Below are positions 1-9,068 of a stretch of DNA of 38,220 bases, in pieces (position 1 is the first letter of the stretch; each line of letters begins with the position of its first letter). A program made the position numbers and the translations under genes. Under the pieces are notes generated by a model that saw only the letters and a program-made list of their open reading frames with translations, ran no database searches and had not been told where the DNA came from. Source of the DNA: Myxococcales bacterium (lineage in GTDB: Bacteria > Myxococcota_A > Polyangia > Polyangiales > Polyangiaceae); the NCBI GenBank assembly GCA_025351875.1, contig JANXVA010000263.1, positions 1-38,220 of the forward strand, in the 5' to 3' direction.

Positions 1-2739
1 ATCGTCGGTGAGGCCCTTCGTGACCTCCGCGACGCGGCGGCGGACTTCGTCGTCGGCGACGAACTGATCTTTGACGAGCCCCCAGTACCAGCGGCCCATG
101 TCGTCCCAGCTCTTGTAGGTCGACACGTGCACGTGACCGAGCGATTCCGTGGGGGGCGGCTGCATCGGCTCGCTCTCGAGCGGCGCCACGTTCTCGGCCG
201 TGAAGTGCCAGATCTTCGAGTCGCCCTTCTCCTCGATCTTCTGTACGAGGCCGGCGACGTTCGGTTTGTTGAAGAAGAACTGCCGCGACTTCGGCGTGAT
301 GAGCACGTACTCGGAGCGCGCGATCGGCTCGTTCGACTGCATGTATACGACCTCGCCGAAGTAGTCGGCGAAGGCGTTGCGTGCCGTCACGTCCTCGACG
401 CGATACTGAAGCTCGACGACGTCTCCCGGGTTCAGCCGCGGGAAGTGCACGTAGAACGCGCGCGCGCTCGAGTACATCGCCATCGAGGGGTTGTCGGTCG
501 GGCCTTCGCCGCTCTCGATGGCCTCGTCGACCTGGCCGGTCTTGCGGTGGATCTTCGCGCCGCGGAGCTGCACCGTCTCGGTGTCGGCTTCGAAGGAGAA
601 GGCGTATTCGCGCGCGTCGGCCGCGGCCGCGTCCGTCAGGGGCTGGAACACGATCTGGTGGAAGCGGCTCGCGAGGCCGTTGGGGAAAACCGTGGTTACT
701 TGGAGGTCGACGAGCGTGCGCCGGTTGCGTCCGTTCGCCGGCTGGTCGCGGAGCTTGAGGAACTCCGCGGACGGGCGCGCGTAGGCCTCGTCCGCGCGCG
801 GACGGCTCGGTTCGGTGTGCGCGACGTACTCGCGGACGTCCTTCTCCTGCGGGCGCAGCTCGAGCACGCGCTTCAGGAGGCGGAGCTGCTCGTCGGGCTG
901 GCCGCCGAGCGCATAGACGTCGGCGAGGGAGCGAAGCGTCGTGACGTCGTCGGGAGCGAGGTCGAGCGAGCGTCGATGCATCGCGATCGCCTTTGGGCGA
1001 TCTCCGAGCGCGACGTAGGCGCGAGCCGCGGCGGCGAGGGCGCGATTGCTATCGGGGTTCGTCTCCACGAGGCGCTCGATCCAGCGTGCAGCCGTCGCGG
1101 GATCGCGGCGCGCGAGCGCGAGCTCGATGCGATCGGTGACGACCGACGTGTCGTCGAAGCGGAGCTGCGCATAGCGGGAGGTCAGCTCTTCGGACTCGGT
1201 CGTTCGGTCGAGCTCGCGGAGCGCCGCGGCCATCGCGCGGAGGAGCGCGACGGAGCGCGGCCTGCGCGCGAGCGTGAGGTCGAGCGAGGTGAGCGCCGTC
1301 TCGCGGAGCCCCGCCTCGGAGTAGAGCTCGACGCGTGCCAGGCTCGCGGGCACGTTGTCGGGGTCGAGCGTGAGGACCTTGTCGTAGTACGGGATCGCGT
1401 CGCGCCAGTTGGCGCCCCCGCGCGTGTGCGCGGCGCGTGCGAGCAGCACGTCGATGCGCTCCGCGACCGGCGTCGCCGTGCGTTTCGCGAGCTCCTCGGC
1501 GCGATCGATCCAGATGGCGCGCTGGTTGCGGTTCTCGGCTCGCTCGCCGGCGAGCAGGCAGCGCGGGATGGTGCGTGCCTTCTCCGCGGCGCGCCGTGCG
1601 AGGTCGCGTGCGCGGTTCTCCGCGGGGTCGTCGGACGACGTGAGCACCATGTAACGGGCGTAGGCCTCGAGGGCCGCGGGGTCGTCCTTGGCGGAGAGCT
1701 TCTCGAACGCGGTGACGGGACCGGTGAGCGTCGGCGTCGCGGGTTTTTCGCCCTTCCGGAACCGGACCGCGGCGGCCTCCTTCGAGTGCGCCGGATCCGG
1801 ATCGCTCTCGAGGTTCGCGTCGGGGGCGCCGCTGCTGTCGGCGAGCCGGAGTGCGAACATCGGCGCGTCCTCGTCCCCGCAGATCTTCACGGTGAGGCGA
1901 TGCCAGCCCTCGCGCAGCGTGAGCGCGATGCCAAAGCGCTCGCTGTCGAGATCTCTGTACTTTGCATCCTTCAGTGCTTCCTGGCCGTCGAAGAACACCT
2001 TCGAGGCGCCCGCGGCGCCGAACCAGACGGAGAACGGGCGCGCGGCAGGGGCTCCGGCCTTGCCGCTGCGGCGATCGCGCACGAACGTGGTCGCGTAGGC
2101 GCAGACCTTCTCGGCGGGCCGGACCATCGCACCGAGATCGACCCAGCCGTACGGGAAGACGTCCGGCGTCATGCGATTCACGACCGGGCGCTCCTTGCCG
2201 TCGTACGTCCGGGTCATGCTCAGCGGATCGTGAATCTCGTCCTCGGGACCGAACGAGCGATCGAGGCCGCCCTTGCCCTCGTTGTCGAACGGGCCGGCAA
2301 CCACCCAGCGGCCCACGAAGCCGAGGCTCTCGATGCGCGCCTTCGAGCCCGCGAGATCGCCGCGGCGCCGACGCGCATAGGACTCGAGCAGACCGGCATA
2401 GGCCCGGAGAGGTGGCGTGAGCCGCGCGTCGACGGCGAGCGCACGAAGCGCTTCCTCGACCTCGGCGGGATCCCCCTGATCCCATTCGGCCCAGAGCTGA
2501 CGAAGCGGGACGTAGCCGAGGGGCATTCCGCCACGAATCACATCCTCGGAGAGCTTGGTGAGGCGGGGAAGACGCTGCCCGACGTCCGCTCGGGCCGCGG
2601 ATTCGAGGGCAGGGACCGCGGGACAAAGCATCACGCAGAGGACGAGGGCGATGGGGGCGAGACGTTGCAAGAGGCCCTGGCGGCGGTGCGGCACGCGCGA
2701 GGTTGTCCGCCGCGTGCGTCCCCGAGTCAAGCGAGGCAT
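1..2739 (-). CDS. TPR and DUF3857 domain protein, 3' end outside window
   Basis: Large exported protein; 913 codons are visible and the frame is still open at base 1. The N-terminus is basic and followed by a hydrophobic stretch (about residues 25-50, LAPIALVLCVML), consistent with a signal peptide or anchor. Roughly residues 440-620 are TPR-like (for example DAIPYYDKVLTLDPDN and KAIAMHRRSLDLAPDD). From about residue 650 it matches the DUF3857 type, with the run QLRGAKIHRKTG and VVELQYRVED. In this family DUF3857 is usually followed by a transglutaminase-like domain, which would lie beyond the edge. The ATG at 2739 was chosen as the first start before the hydrophobic segment; no strong ribosome site is seen. 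The function is unknown in detail; such proteins are thought to act in the envelope. It is divergent from the UbiA gene. Confidence 0.8.
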   Translation of the reverse strand, partial: MPRLTRGRTRRTTSRVPHRRQGLLQRLAPIALVLCVMLCPAVPALESAARADVGQRLPRLTKLSEDVIRGGMPLGYVPLRQLWAEWDQGDPAEVEEALRALAVDARLTPPLRAYAGLLESYARRRRGDLAGSKARIESLGFVGRWVVAGPFDNEGKGGLDRSFGPEDEIHDPLSMTRTYDGKERPVVNRMTPDVFPYGWVDLGAMVRPAEKVCAYATTFVRDRRSGKAGAPAARPFSVWFGAAGASKVFFDGQEALKDAKYRDLDSERFGIALTLREGWHRLTVKICGDEDAPMFALRLADSSGAPDANLESDPDPAHSKEAAAVRFRKGEKPATPTLTGPVTAFEKLSAKDDPAALEAYARYMVLTSSDDPAENRARDLARRAAEKARTIPRCLLAGERAENRNQRAIWIDRAEELAKRTATPVAERIDVLLARAAHTRGGANWRDAIPYYDKVLTLDPDNVPASLARVELYSEAGLRETALTSLDLTLARRPRSVALLRAMAAALRELDRTTESEELTSRYAQLRFDDTSVVTDRIELALARRDPATAARWIERLVETNPDSNRALAAAARAYVALGDRPKAIAMHRRSLDLAPDDVTTLRSLADVYALGGQPDEQLRLLKRVLELRPQEKDVREYVAHTEPSRPRADEAYARPSAEFLKLRDQPANGRNRRTLVDLQVTTVFPNGLASRFHQIVFQPLTDAAAADAREYAFSFEADTETVQLRGAKIHRKTGQVDEAIESGEGPTDNPSMAMYSSARAFYVHFPRLNPGDVVELQYRVEDVTARNAFADYFGEVVYMQSNEPIARSEYVLITPKSRQFFFNKPNVAGLVQKIEEKGDSKIWHFTAENVAPLESEPMQPPPTESLGHVHVSTYKSWDDMGRWYWGLVKDQFVADDEVRRRVAEVTKGLTDD

Positions 2740-2858
2740 CAACTCTGCCGTCCGGGCTTCATCCTTGCATCGCCGAGTCCGCAACCGTGCAGAAACAAGT
2801 GGCGCAGGATCGTGTCGACGCTTTGGGACCTGGGGGTGCCTGGTGTATCAACGGGGAG

Positions 2859-3836
2859 GTGACTTCCGCCCTCGAGACCCCGACGCCCTCGCAGCACGTG
2901 AAAGCGAAGCGGTCGCTCATTCGCGGTCTCGTCAAGACTGTCCGCCCTCACCAGTGGGTGAAGAACGTCTTCGTCCTGGCGCCGATGGTCTTCCACAAGG
3001 ATCTCGTCTCGTTGACGGTCCACGGCGACCCGTCGCTGAACCTGCGCGTCGTCGGCACCGCGATGCTCGGGACCATCGTGTTCTGCTTGCTCGCGGGCGC
3101 CGTCTACACGATCAACGATCTGGTCGACGTCGAGGCCGACCGCATCCACCCGGTCAAGCGCAACCGTCCCATCGCGGCGGGTGCCGTCCCGGAGAGCTTT
3201 GCGTGGCCGTTCACGATTGCTCTCGTCGTGGCCGCGCTCGGGCTCGCGTCGTACTCGCTCAACTGGATGTTCGCTGCGGTGGCGGCGCTCTATTTCATCG
3301 AGAACATCGCCTACAGCTTCAAGCTGAAGAAGGTCGCGTTCCTCGACGTCGGGCTGATCGCGTTCGGTTTCGTCCTTCGCGTGTATGCCGGCGGCCTGGC
3401 GACCGACACGCACGTCAGCTGGTACATGCTGGCCTGCACGGCGCTGCTCGCGCTGTTCCTCGGCTTCGGCAAGCGGAGGCACGAGCTCGAGGGAGAGCAT
3501 GCGGGCAAACAGCGCGCGGCGCTCGAGGCTTATTCCAAGGGCTCGCTCACCGTGGCGCTCGCGATCACTGGCGCCGCGACGGCCATCACGTACATCGCGT
3601 ACACGCTCGACGCGACGACCCAGGCCTTCTTCCAGACGAGCTACCTGTGGCTGACGGCGCCGTTCGTCGTGTTCGGGATCTATCGCTTCCTGATGCTCGT
3701 CTCGGGCCGCGCGGGTCGCGGCAAGAAGAGCGAGAGCCCGACGCAGGAGATGCTGAGCGACGTCCCGTTCGTGCTCAACCTCGTCGCGTGGGTCGTCGTC
3801 GTGATCGCGATCGTGTACCGGCTCCGCCCCGGCTGA
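2859..3836 (+). CDS. UbiA-family decaprenyl-phosphate phosphoribosyltransferase-like protein
   Basis: Integral membrane prenyltransferase of about 325 residues. The family signature NDLVDVEADRIHP (about residues 86-98) gives the Asp-rich Mg-phosphate site. The segment IAYSFKLKKVAFLDV followed by FVLRVYAGG is typical of the subgroup that moves phosphoribose from PRPP to decaprenyl phosphate (Rv3806c type), rather than of quinone-forming UbiA enzymes. About eight hydrophobic segments are visible. In actinobacteria this step supplies decaprenyl-phosphoryl-arabinose for cell-wall arabinan; the product's use here is unknown. The start is uncertain. The frame opens at TTG 2703, inside the divergent gene. 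The GTG at 2859 is directly preceded by GGGGAG but with no spacing, and GTG 2898 is a later option. Residues before 2859 look non-conserved. Confidence 0.82.
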   Translation: MTSALETPTPSQHVKAKRSLIRGLVKTVRPHQWVKNVFVLAPMVFHKDLVSLTVHGDPSLNLRVVGTAMLGTIVFCLLAGAVYTINDLVDVEADRIHPVKRNRPIAAGAVPESFAWPFTIALVVAALGLASYSLNWMFAAVAALYFIENIAYSFKLKKVAFLDVGLIAFGFVLRVYAGGLATDTHVSWYMLACTALLALFLGFGKRRHELEGEHAGKQRAALEAYSKGSLTVALAITGAATAITYIAYTLDATTQAFFQTSYLWLTAPFVVFGIYRFLMLVSGRAGRGKKSESPTQEMLSDVPFVLNLVAWVVVVIAIVYRLRPG

Positions 3837-3929
3837 GCGCCAACGTCAGGCGTGGCAACCCAGGCGTGAAATCGGCGTCGCCGCGGCGCCGTTCGCCGAA
3901 GGCGAGTCACACAGCCGGGCAGGTCGCAT

Positions 3930-3945
3930 CGCGGGGAGGCCCGCG
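3930..3945. terminator. Hairpin between convergent genes
   Basis: CGCGGG-gagg-CCCGCG, a perfect 6-bp stem with a 4-base loop in the 129-bp gap between two converging stop codons. No clear U-tract follows on either strand, so a termination role is only plausible. Confidence 0.35.
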
Positions 3946-3965
3946 AAACGAGGGGCGGAGCCCAC

Positions 3966-4814
3966 CTAGAAACGGCGGATCACGACGTTGTCGTACTGCG
4001 CGTGCATCGAGCCCGCGAGCGTCGGTGACGTGCCGAACGCGCCGATGCGGACCTTGCTGCCGCCGGTAGTACCGGGGTCGACGCCGCCGACGTTGTCGAT
4101 GGCCGTCCCGTCGACGGTGATGCTGGTCGTGAACGAGGAGACGGTGGAGCCGGAGGGGCGCTCGAGCACGATGCGGGCGTGGTGCCAGAGGCTCTTGTCA
4201 TCCTTGACCGCAAAGTCCTTCGGGACGAGCCGCCCGAACACGTTGCCGTCGTAGACCGCGAAGCCGTGCTCCTTGATGGCGCCGCCGGGGAACTGCAGGC
4301 TGCCGAGCGCGACGTAGGCGAGCGACGCGGTGCCGACGACGCGGAAGTCGAGCTCGACCTCGTAGTGGAGGAACGAGTCGGGGGCGCCGGCGTCGGGGAG
4401 GTTCTTGGTGAGGAAGGCGGACTGCCCCGCGTCCGCCTTCTGGGTGAGCGAGATGTCGAGCACGTGCGTCTTGTTGCCGGTGCCGCCCTCGTCGGACACG
4501 CCGATCGCGGAGCCGCCGTCGGCAGTGAGCGTGCTCAGCTCGAAGCCGAAGAGCGGCGCCGACACGGCCTCGAAGTCGTCACACAGCACGAGCGACGACG
4601 CGTCGACGGTCGTGCACGAAAAAGGCACGATCGACGAGTCGACGATCGCCGCATCGGTCACCTCGACTCCGCTGTCGGGATGCGGGACGGGCCCGCCGTC
4701 CGTGACGAACGCGGGCGGCCGCGGCCCGGAATCGTCGGACGAGCACGCGATCGCAATCGACCCGGCGCCGGCGAGGGCGACTGCAAGGACGCCGATCCGG
4801 CGACGGTTCATCAT
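3966..4814 (-). CDS. Lipoprotein with concanavalin/LamG-like sandwich, paralog 1
   Basis: 282-residue exported lipoprotein. The signal peptide ends in a lipobox-like IAIAC (Cys 24), followed by a low-complexity Asp/Pro/Gly linker. The C-terminal ~200 residues look like a beta-rich concanavalin-type fold. They contain FLHYEVELDFRV, YVALGSLQF, HGFAVYDGN, WHHARIVLERPSG, and the ending YDNVVIRRF. The same pattern recurs in the neighbouring gene 4818-5717 (FYQHYEVQFDVRI, YYVALGTLSF, HGIAVNNGS, WHRVHLKLDRAG, FDNVFIRRY), so the two are paralogs 3 bp apart in one operon. The start is MM; either ATG (4814 or 4811) may be used. The likely location is the outer membrane or cell surface. Ligand and function are unknown. 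Confidence 0.85.
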   Translation of the reverse strand: MMNRRRIGVLAVALAGAGSIAIACSSDDSGPRPPAFVTDGGPVPHPDSGVEVTDAAIVDSSIVPFSCTTVDASSLVLCDDFEAVSAPLFGFELSTLTADGGSAIGVSDEGGTGNKTHVLDISLTQKADAGQSAFLTKNLPDAGAPDSFLHYEVELDFRVVGTASLAYVALGSLQFPGGAIKEHGFAVYDGNVFGRLVPKDFAVKDDKSLWHHARIVLERPSGSTVSSFTTSITVDGTAIDNVGGVDPGTTGGSKVRIGAFGTSPTLAGSMHAQYDNVVIRRF

Positions 4815-4817
4815 GCT

Positions 4818-5717
4818 TCAGTACCGTCGGATGAAGACGTTGTCGAAGACGGCCTGAATCGACCCGTTTCCGCCGGTGTTGAAGGTGCCGATCCGGAACT
4901 CGGCATCCCCGACGCTGCCGATGATGTGATTCGAGCTGCTGTCGACGGTCGTGGCCGTCACGCCGTCACTCTCCGTGACGGTGATCGTACGGGTGTACGG
5001 CGTTCCGACTCCCGCGCGGTCGAGCTTGAGATGTACGCGATGCCAGTGCGGCGGCGCGTTGGTGTCGGTCGCCGCGCCGGAGAATGTGGGGACCTTGCCG
5101 AAGCCCGAGCCATTGTTCACCGCGATGCCATGATCTTGCTCGGGGTCCGCGGTGCTCGTGAAGCTCAAGGTCCCCAGCGCGACGTAATAGAGAGTGGAGG
5201 TCCCAGACGCGATGCGAACGTCGAACTGGACCTCGTAGTGCTGGTAGAAGCTCGGAGGGTTGCCGGAGGCGAGAGCCTTGGCCAGCCAGAAGTGTTTGGA
5301 CGCCCCTCCGCTCGGGTACGTCATCATGAACTGATAGCCCATGCTGCCGTTCGTGCCGGCGCCGGGCGCGAGGGCCGCCGTGCCGCTGACGTCGTTCACC
5401 GTCGAGAACGCACCGCCGTCGTCGCTGTCGAAGTCCGTGCAGAACTGGAGACCGCTCTTCTCTACCGAATCGCAGAAGCTCCCACCGTCCGTCACCTGCT
5501 GATCGAGCTTCGCGTCGGCGCCCCCTTCCGTGCCGGGGACGAAGCCGTCCGGGAGCGCGCCGTCCTTGTCGACGTTGCCGTCGCCCGATCCGCCCTCTCC
5601 CGCGGAGCCTCCGCCGTCCGCGAGTCTGTAGTCGTCGGTGAGCCCCGCGATCGCGGTGCATGCGGACACCGCAGCGCCGAGGATCACGAGCGCGAGGCCG
5701 CGCGTCCGCCGCGTCAT
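4818..5717 (-). CDS. Lipoprotein with concanavalin/LamG-like sandwich, paralog 2
   Basis: 299-residue lipoprotein. The signal peptide ends in VSAC (Cys about 21) and a Gly/Asp-rich linker follows (GGGSAGEGGSGDG). The C-terminal domain is the paralog of 3966-4814 and ends in DNVFIRRY. The frame is open much further upstream, but that extension is Arg-rich antisense-like sequence overlapping the next gene. The ATG at 5717 shares one base with the preceding gene's TGA (TGATG), which indicates translational coupling. It lies in an apparent operon with the TPR protein and the kinase. Function unknown; probably surface-exposed. Confidence 0.85.
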   Translation of the reverse strand: MTRRTRGLALVILGAAVSACTAIAGLTDDYRLADGGGSAGEGGSGDGNVDKDGALPDGFVPGTEGGADAKLDQQVTDGGSFCDSVEKSGLQFCTDFDSDDGGAFSTVNDVSGTAALAPGAGTNGSMGYQFMMTYPSGGASKHFWLAKALASGNPPSFYQHYEVQFDVRIASGTSTLYYVALGTLSFTSTADPEQDHGIAVNNGSGFGKVPTFSGAATDTNAPPHWHRVHLKLDRAGVGTPYTRTITVTESDGVTATTVDSSSNHIIGSVGDAEFRIGTFNTGGNGSIQAVFDNVFIRRY

Positions 5718-6658
5718 CAGAACGTCCCTCGCAGTCCGCCGCCCATGGGCCCCACGTCCACGGCGACCGACGTGGTCACCTTGGGCTTGCCCCAGACGAG
5801 CCCGTAGATCCCGACCGCCGCGCCGACACCGCCGACGATGAAGCCGATCGTCGAGATCGTCCCGAGCGTCTGGCCGCTCTTGGCATCGTCGAGCGACGCC
5901 TGATCCGTGCACGCGCCCGAGGGGCACGCATTCTTCGCGTCGCTCCCCTTGCCGAGCGTCATGATCCCGAAGATCGACCCGACCGCGACGCCTGCGATGG
6001 CCGTCCCGAAACCGATGTACACGAGCGGGCTCGTTCCGCCCGCCGGGCTCTCCTTTTCGCTGCCGCCAGGGCTGCTCGGGGCCGCCGCCTTTGGTCCGCC
6101 GAGCTTCAGCTCGACGCGCTTGCTCTCTCCTTCGGCGATCGAGACGCTCTCGCTCGTGTCCTCGCGATCCTTCGCGTGCACGACCAGCGTGTGCGCACCG
6201 GGGTTCACGGGCAGCGGTACGCCCATCGACGCCGCGCCGAGCGCCACGCCGTCTCGCATCACCTCGGCGTCCGGCGGTGCCCCCGCGAGCACGATGGTCA
6301 GCTTCGGAATGCGCGTCTCGAGGGCCTTCGCCTTCTTCTCCGCCTCTTCCTGGATGGCCGCATTGCCCTCGGCCTGCGCGCGCCCGCGCGCCTCGACCCA
6401 GTGGCCGAGCGCGTCGGCGAGCTTGTTGGTCTTCTCCTCGCACGCGGCGAGGTTGATGAGCGTGATCGCCTTGGTGTCGAGCTTCAGGCTCTCGACGAAG
6501 TGGGGGATCGCTTCCTCGCACTTGCCGTCCTGAGCGAGCTGGTAACCGAGCTTCACCTGCTCGCGCGCGGCCGCAGGATCGCCCGCACGCGCAGACGTGC
6601 TCGCGAGGAGCAGCGCCGAGACGACGACGGACGCGCAAGCTACGCGACGGGGCCGCAT
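5717..6658 (-). CDS. Exported TPR protein with PEGA-like domain and C-terminal membrane segments
   Basis: 313 residues. There is a cleavable signal peptide (SALLLASTSARA). A TPR-like region follows (residues 25-120: KLGYQLAQDGKCEEAIPHF, LINLAACEEKTNKLADALGHW), then a helical Glu/Ala/Lys part. Next is a beta domain resembling PEGA repeats (DAEVMRDGVALGAASMG, VNPGAHTLVVHA). Two hydrophobic segments near the C-terminus (YIGFGTAIAGVAVGSIFGIM and GTISTIGFIVGGVGAAVGIYGL) could anchor it. This architecture is common in myxobacteria, often beside Ser/Thr kinases. It lies 38 bp downstream of the kinase and is coupled to the next gene. Exact role unknown; scaffold or envelope sensor is inference. Confidence 0.82.
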   Translation of the reverse strand: MRPRRVACASVVVSALLLASTSARAGDPAAAREQVKLGYQLAQDGKCEEAIPHFVESLKLDTKAITLINLAACEEKTNKLADALGHWVEARGRAQAEGNAAIQEEAEKKAKALETRIPKLTIVLAGAPPDAEVMRDGVALGAASMGVPLPVNPGAHTLVVHAKDREDTSESVSIAEGESKRVELKLGGPKAAAPSSPGGSEKESPAGGTSPLVYIGFGTAIAGVAVGSIFGIMTLGKGSDAKNACPSGACTDQASLDDAKSGQTLGTISTIGFIVGGVGAAVGIYGLVWGKPKVTTSVAVDVGPMGGGLRGTF

Positions 6659-6696
6659 GCCTCGATTGTACCGGAGGCTGACGGCAAAAATCGCCC

Positions 6697-8100
6697 TCAG
6701 AACGGTTTGTAGAGGTCGCCGGTCGCCGCCGCCGCCGGAGCGCGCTTGCCCGCAGGCTTCGCGGGTGCCGAGCTAATCGCTCCAGGCCTGGTGGTTGCTG
6801 CCGTCGTCGTCCCGGCCGCGGCCGCGGTGGTACCTACCGCCACGGCCGTCGTCGTGGGCACTCCCGTCGCCGCAGGCTTGCCGGCCGCGCCTTGCACGGC
6901 GAGGTCGATCCCGGCGCCGTCCGTGAGGCCCGTCGGCAAGAACCCCTGGCCGTTGTCGGGCTGCGCCGCTGCCGCGACAGGATGTGCGAGCGGCTTCTGT
7001 CCCATCGTCGTGTAGATGCCGAACGTGAGCGCGCCCGCGATGAGCAGTATGGCCGCGAGCGTCGAGAAGAACACGGCGCGTCGCGACGCGGGCTCGATGC
7101 GGTGCTCGCCCGTCATCGCCATGCCCATCTCGCGCATGCTCGGCTTGTCCGAGTCGCGCCTGGCCTGGACGGTCGGGAAGTTGCTCGCAGGATTGGCCGG
7201 CGGAGGCGCCGACGTCGTGCCGATCGGGCGACCTGGCTCGAGGCGCACGCGCCAAAGCTCGCGCCGCATCTCCGTCGCGGACGCCCAGCGGTCCTTCTTG
7301 TCGAAGCGGAGCGCGCGGCCGACGAGCGTCTCCACGTTGGCGGGCACCCCAGGGAGCACGCGCGCGACCGAGCGGGCGTGGAGTGTCGCCGCCTTCACGA
7401 GATGCTCCGACGAGCTCTCCGCGATGTGCACGAGCTCTCCGGACAGCAACGTGAAGATCGTGGCGCCGACGGCCCAGATGTCCGTCTGCTTGTCGATCTC
7501 CTTCGGTTTGGAGAGCGCCTGCTCGGGCGGCATGAAGGCCGGCGTTCCGATCATCTGACCGGTCTTCGTCGCCGTCGCCGCGCCCTGTTCGTCGAGCATT
7601 CGCGCGATGCCGAAGTCGAGCACCTTCAGCACGCCGTCCTTCGTCAGGAAGAGGTTCGACGGCTTGATGTCGCGGTGGACGATGTTCTTGTCATGCGCGA
7701 GCTCGAGCACCTCGAGCAGGCGATCCATGTATCCGAGCACCTCGTCGACCGCGAGGCGGCCGCCGAGGCGGACGCGTCGCTCCTCCAGGGTCTCGCCTTC
7801 GAGGAGCTCGAGGACGAGGAACGCGACGCCGTTCTCGTCGACGTCGTCGTCGAGGACGCGGACGGTGCCGGGATGCTCGAGGAGGTTCGCGAGGTAGGCC
7901 TCGCGCATGAAGCGGCGCGTGACGTCGCGCGACTTGCAGAGGTGATCGTGGAGGAGCTTGACCGCGAGCCGGTTGCCGTTCCGGTGGGTCGCGCGGAACA
8001 CGACGGCTGTTCCACCGACGCCCAGTACCTCCTCGAGGAAGTACTTGCCGCATAGCGTCTTCCCGATTCGATCTCGGGCTGAAGCGTACGCGACCTCCAT
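6697..8100 (-). CDS. Membrane-anchored serine/threonine protein kinase (PknB type)
   Basis: 467-residue Hanks-type kinase. The glycine loop is at about residues 27-34 (GVGGTAVV), the ATP-binding Lys at 48 (LAVKLL), the catalytic loop HRDIKPSN at 142-149, DFG at 162-164 and the APE-equivalent at about 190 (FMPPEQAL). All key residues are present, so it should be active. A juxtamembrane region leads to one membrane segment (about 343-364, FFSTLAAILLIAGALTFGIY). An Ala/Thr/Pro-rich exported tail of about 100 residues follows, with no sensor domain I recognise. ATG 8100 was chosen because the 76-codon upstream extension is not kinase-like and lies in the divergent promoter gap. It heads the 8100-3966 operon. 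Confidence 0.92.
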   Translation of the reverse strand: MEVAYASARDRIGKTLCGKYFLEEVLGVGGTAVVFRATHRNGNRLAVKLLHDHLCKSRDVTRRFMREAYLANLLEHPGTVRVLDDDVDENGVAFLVLELLEGETLEERRVRLGGRLAVDEVLGYMDRLLEVLELAHDKNIVHRDIKPSNLFLTKDGVLKVLDFGIARMLDEQGAATATKTGQMIGTPAFMPPEQALSKPKEIDKQTDIWAVGATIFTLLSGELVHIAESSSEHLVKAATLHARSVARVLPGVPANVETLVGRALRFDKKDRWASATEMRRELWRVRLEPGRPIGTTSAPPPANPASNFPTVQARRDSDKPSMREMGMAMTGEHRIEPASRRAVFFSTLAAILLIAGALTFGIYTTMGQKPLAHPVAAAAQPDNGQGFLPTGLTDGAGIDLAVQGAAGKPAATGVPTTTAVAVGTTAAAAGTTTAATTRPGAISSAPAKPAGKRAPAAAATGDLYKPF

Positions 8101-8309
8101 GCTTTCAAAGGTTATCAGCTCGGCTGCCCCGTGACAGTCCAACTTGTTGAGATTCTTGATGTCTTTCCTTGTCCCAGGAGCACCGCGGATGTGCGGGCCG
8201 CACCCTCTTGCCCTTGCGTGACGCGCGTCCCGTGGCGCTCTGTCGTCGCGATGCGTGCCCCACGGAATGGGCCGCGCGCGGCCCGAGTTGTTAGGTTGTG
8301 CCTCAGACC

Positions 8310-9068
8310 ATGGCGACCGCGGCAACAAGCCCGAACGAGCGGCTCACCGACCGCGCCGGGGCGTGGGTCGACCTCGGCCTCACGCTCCCGATCTTCCTCG
8401 TCTACCAGGTGGCGGTCGTGTTCCTGGGGGTCCAGAACGCCACCGACATGGTCACTGGTGCGCTCCTTCGACTGAGCGACGGCAGCCGGACGACCTACCT
8501 GCTGGCCACCATGGCGATCGGCGTCATCTTCGTCGGCGCGTTCGCCGTGCTCGGTCGAGGTCAGGCATTCCGGCCGCACAAGTTCGTTCAGATTGCGATC
8601 GAGGGCGTCGTCTACGCCGTGCTGATGCGGATCGTCGCGGGGTACGTCGTCGGCAGCGTGTTCGCCGGGCCGAACATCAAGGACGAGGGGCGATTCGTCG
8701 GCTTCGTCATGTCGATGGGCGCAGGCTTTTACGAGGAGCTCACGTTTCGCGTCATCCTCTACGGCCTCGGCGCGAAGCTGCTCGTATGGCTCGTCGCGCA
8801 CCAGAAGGTCGACCTCACGGGCGCCGTCCAGACGAGTCGCTTCTCGTTCCGAACACTCGGCGTGATGCTCGGCTGGGGCGTCGCCTGCGCGACGCTCTTC
8901 AGCGCCGTCCATTACATCGGGCCGATGTCGGACTCGTTCCAGATGCCGAGCTTCGTCTTCCGCCTGGTGCTCGGCCTGGTGCTCACGCTGATCTTCGCGA
9001 CCCGCGGCTTCGCAGCCGCGGTGTGGACGCACGCGCTCTACGACGTCTGGGTGCTCGTGTTTCGCTGA
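8310..9068 (+). CDS. CPBP-family glutamic intramembrane protease
   Basis: 252-residue polytopic protein with about 6-8 hydrophobic segments. It has the CPBP (CAAX protease and bacteriocin-processing) signatures: the EExxxR motif YEELTFRVILYG (Glu 142-143, Arg 147), a second-motif His in AVHYIG, and a third in WTHALYD. The motifs fit intramembrane proteolysis. Myxosortases that process MYXO-CTERM proteins belong to this superfamily, so such a role is possible but unproven. The start is ATG 8310; an in-frame GTG at 8298 is four codons upstream. Its 3' end overlaps the convergent MFS gene by 31 bp. Confidence 0.85.
   Translation: MATAATSPNERLTDRAGAWVDLGLTLPIFLVYQVAVVFLGVQNATDMVTGALLRLSDGSRTTYLLATMAIGVIFVGAFAVLGRGQAFRPHKFVQIAIEGVVYAVLMRIVAGYVVGSVFAGPNIKDEGRFVGFVMSMGAGFYEELTFRVILYGLGAKLLVWLVAHQKVDLTGAVQTSRFSFRTLGVMLGWGVACATLFSAVHYIGPMSDSFQMPSFVFRLVLGLVLTLIFATRGFAAAVWTHALYDVWVLVFR

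Noticed and set aside
127-2862. Plus-strand reading frame of 911 codons opposite the DUF3857 gene
   Set aside because: Arg/Glu/Val-rich shadow caused by GC bias; the minus-strand frame has TPR and DUF3857 motifs.
4179-5807. Plus-strand 542-codon frame across the two lipoprotein genes
   Set aside because: Low-complexity antisense translation; the minus-strand genes have signal peptides and coupled starts.
8101-8328. 76-codon N-terminal extension of the Ser/Thr kinase
   Set aside because: Not kinase-like, lies in the divergent promoter gap and overlaps the CPBP start.
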